The notes below the pieces were generated by a model. It had not been told where the DNA came from and did no database searches. It saw only the letters and a list, made by a program, of their open reading frames with translations. A stretch of 6,719 nt of DNA from UBA8516 sp964434855 (GTDB lineage: Archaea; Thermoproteota; Nitrososphaeria; Nitrososphaerales; Nitrosopumilaceae): the NCBI GenBank assembly GCA_964434855.1, contig CAYSWR010000046.1, positions 1-6,719 of the forward strand. Direction: 5' to 3'. Below are positions 5,742 to 6,719 of the stretch, one piece after another. Position numbers and translations under genes: made by a program. How positions within the stretch are numbered: the first letter of the stretch is position 1; every line of letters begins with the position of its first letter.

Positions 5742-6410
5742 ATGCAATTAGAACATATGGAAAAAATTCTGCGTGGAATGACAAATACAATGAACTCTGT
5801 CAAGCCGCCCAGAATGACTGCGCTTAGAGAATTGCATGAGGCAGAGACTGGTGGTCCACTTAGCATACTTATTGGAACGATACTTTCTGCAAGGACAAGA
5901 GATGAAAACACTTCAGCCGTTGTCAAAAAACTATTCTCAAGGTACAAGACTGCACGTTCACTTGCAAGAGCCAGAGTCTCCGATGTGGAGAAGCTAATCA
6001 AATCCACAGGATTTTATCATGTAAAAGCAAGAAGGATAATTGAAGTTGCATCAATCATCGATTCACGGTATCATGGCGAGGTCCCAGATAATTTTGATGA
6101 GCTGCTGAAACTACCAGGTGTTGGTAGAAAAACGGCAAATTGTGTACTTGTATATGCTTTTGAAAAACCCGCGATACCCGTAGACACGCATGTGCATAGG
6201 ATTTCAAACAGGCTGGGCTTGGTAGAAACAAAAACTCCTGAAGAAACTGAATTTGCACTTATGGCAAAAATTCCAAAAAAATACTGGCTCCAGATAAATG
6301 ACACATTTGTAATGTATGGCCAAAACATCTGCAAACCAATATCCCCTATGTGTAATGTTTGCCAGATAAAAAAAGAATGTAATTATTACAGGACTAATTT
6401 CGCTTCTTAG
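5742..6410 (+). CDS. nth: Endonuclease III (DNA glycosylase/AP lyase)
   Basis: A bifunctional base excision repair enzyme that removes oxidised pyrimidines and nicks the abasic site. The 222 residues match the usual size. Seen: ILSARTRDENT (47-57), the helix-hairpin-helix LPGVGRKTA (124-132) with catalytic Lys130, VDTHVHR (147-153) with catalytic Asp148, and the cluster motif Cys197-x6-Cys204-x2-Cys207-x5-Cys213, the exact spacing of the [4Fe-4S] loop of this family. All catalytic and cluster residues are present, so it should be active. Two starts are possible: ATG at 5742 or ATG at 5757 (Met6, followed by Glu-Lys-Ile-Leu). The nearer TATA-like box would give a leaderless mRNA at the second; neither has a Shine-Dalgarno site. 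The gene is monocistronic, divergent from the aconitase X pair, and its last 17 bases overlap the convergent neighbour. Confidence 0.95.
   Translation: MQLEHMEKILRGMTNTMNSVKPPRMTALRELHEAETGGPLSILIGTILSARTRDENTSAVVKKLFSRYKTARSLARARVSDVEKLIKSTGFYHVKARRIIEVASIIDSRYHGEVPDNFDELLKLPGVGRKTANCVLVYAFEKPAIPVDTHVHRISNRLGLVETKTPEETEFALMAKIPKKYWLQINDTFVMYGQNICKPISPMCNVCQIKKECNYYRTNFAS
6368..6374 (-). terminator. T-tract terminator candidate of the convergent membrane-anchored protein gene
   Basis: Seven A on the plus strand, hence seven T for the minus-strand transcript, starting 20 bases past the TAG of the membrane-anchored protein gene. The tract is inside nth, where it encodes lysines in the iron-sulfur loop, so it may be coding by chance. 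Confidence 0.35.
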
Positions 6411-6719
6411 TTTTTAACAAAATCGCTATTATAACTCCAACAATTACAACAAGAATGTACGGTAGATAAAATAGTGGATTAGCAGCAGGATTCCCAGAAA
6501 CAATATTCAGTATCAGGTTTCCTGAATTGGCTGCAGGTGGATCCCCAGAAGATTCCATCCCATATACTGAAAAATCCTTTATCTTATAATAATCAAGACT
6601 CAGGTTAGAGATCACGATTCTTTTGCCATTGTTTATTGTTAGACCTAGATCATCCGCATATACAACAACTATTTCGTCATCATGATTCCAACCATACAGT
6701 TTTTGATCATGAAGAACAG
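6394..6719 (-). CDS. C-terminal part of a membrane-anchored, probably surface-exposed protein (5' end outside window)
   Basis: The reading frame stays open to the window end, giving at least 107 residues; the GTG visible at 6615 is an internal Val codon, not a start. The visible part begins with a polar, strand-rich region (ending in Tyr-Ala-Asp-Asp-Leu-Gly-Leu and later Leu-Asp-Tyr-Tyr), continues through a flexible Gly/Pro/Ala/Asn linker (about 63-85 of the visible part), and closes with one hydrophobic helix of about 20 residues (YILVVIVGVIIAILL) followed by Lys-Thr-Lys-Lys-Arg-Asn. A single C-terminal helix with a basic tail predicts an outside domain anchored in the membrane with a cytosolic end. 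The PEFG-type sorting signal of these archaea is absent. I do not recognise the family. Its stop lies inside the convergent nth gene. Confidence 0.75.
   Translation of the reverse strand, partial: VLHDQKLYGWNHDDEIVVVYADDLGLTINNGKRIVISNLSLDYYKIKDFSVYGMESSGDPPAANSGNLILNIVSGNPAANPLFYLPYILVVIVGVIIAILLKTKKRN
6411..6415 (+). terminator. T-tract terminator candidate of nth
   Basis: Five T immediately follow the nth stop codon. This is a minimal archaeal-type release tract with no hairpin evident, and it lies within the 3' end of the opposite-strand gene. Confidence 0.35.

Noticed and set aside
6394..6480. PEFG-CTERM sorting signal at the end of the membrane-anchored protein
   Set aside because: The residues before the helix are Pro-Leu-Phe-Tyr-Leu-Pro, with no Pro-Glu-Phe-Gly motif.
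6394..6615. A separate 73-residue small membrane protein starting at the GTG at 6615
   Set aside because: The frame continues open upstream to the window end with sensible protein composition, so this is the tail of a longer gene rather than a small protein.
1..6719. tRNA or other structured RNA genes, CRISPR repeats, insertion sequences or phage genes
   Set aside because: All gene-free gaps are under 100 bases and none shows cloverleaf features, regular repeats or transposase-like coding.

Overview
The window reads as chromosomal DNA of an AT-rich archaeon, most likely a member of Nitrososphaerota (Thaumarchaeota) close to the Nitrosopumilus/Nitrosotenuis/Nitrosotalea group. Several signs support this. 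It has an archaeal-type cobalt-precorrin methyltransferase CbiT, a Rqc2/NEMF-type NFACT protein, a Mut7-C RNase, an AMMECR1 protein and a two-subunit aconitase X of the archaeal mevalonate pathway. It also has strong AGA use for arginine, TTG starts, near-absent Shine-Dalgarno sites and TATA-like boxes about 25 bases ahead of starts, which fits leaderless mRNAs. The clade assignment is inferred from gene content and style, not from a marker gene.

Layout. Bases 2-1042 (minus): a small three-helix membrane protein followed downstream by cbiT. Bases 1043-1138: a divergent promoter region with a TATA-like box and a short dyad. Bases 1139-4148 (plus): three genes joined by ATGA overlaps, namely the NFACT/Rqc2 homologue, a Mut7-C PIN-like RNase with a zinc ribbon, and an AMMECR1 protein. 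Bases 4143-5680 (minus): the small and large subunits of aconitase X (phosphomevalonate dehydratase), again joined by an ATGA overlap, and converging on the AMMECR1 gene with a 6-base overlap. Bases 5681-5741: a second divergent promoter region. Bases 5742-6410 (plus): endonuclease III. Bases 6394-6719 (minus): the 3' end of a gene for a protein with a C-terminal membrane anchor, overlapping the endonuclease III gene tail to tail by 17 bases and running off the window.

The region is extremely compact. The longest gene-free stretch is 96 bases, and all three same-strand tight junctions are 4-base ATGA overlaps. I see no tRNA, rRNA, CRISPR array, transposon or sign of recent transfer; this is core genome. 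Functionally it joins four themes: cobalamin synthesis (cbiT), rescue of stalled ribosomes (NFACT protein), isoprenoid lipid precursor synthesis (aconitase X) and base excision repair (nth).

The most interesting unit is the plus-strand operon. It ties an archaeal Rqc2 homologue to a putative RNase and to AMMECR1, a widespread protein of unclear function, which suggests an RNA-cleaving arm of archaeal ribosome quality control. The Rqc2 homologue also has Glu in place of Asp at the positions matching two residues needed for tailing in yeast. The aconitase X large subunit carries Ser and Gln in a motif I recall as often Gly-Cys-Pro-His.
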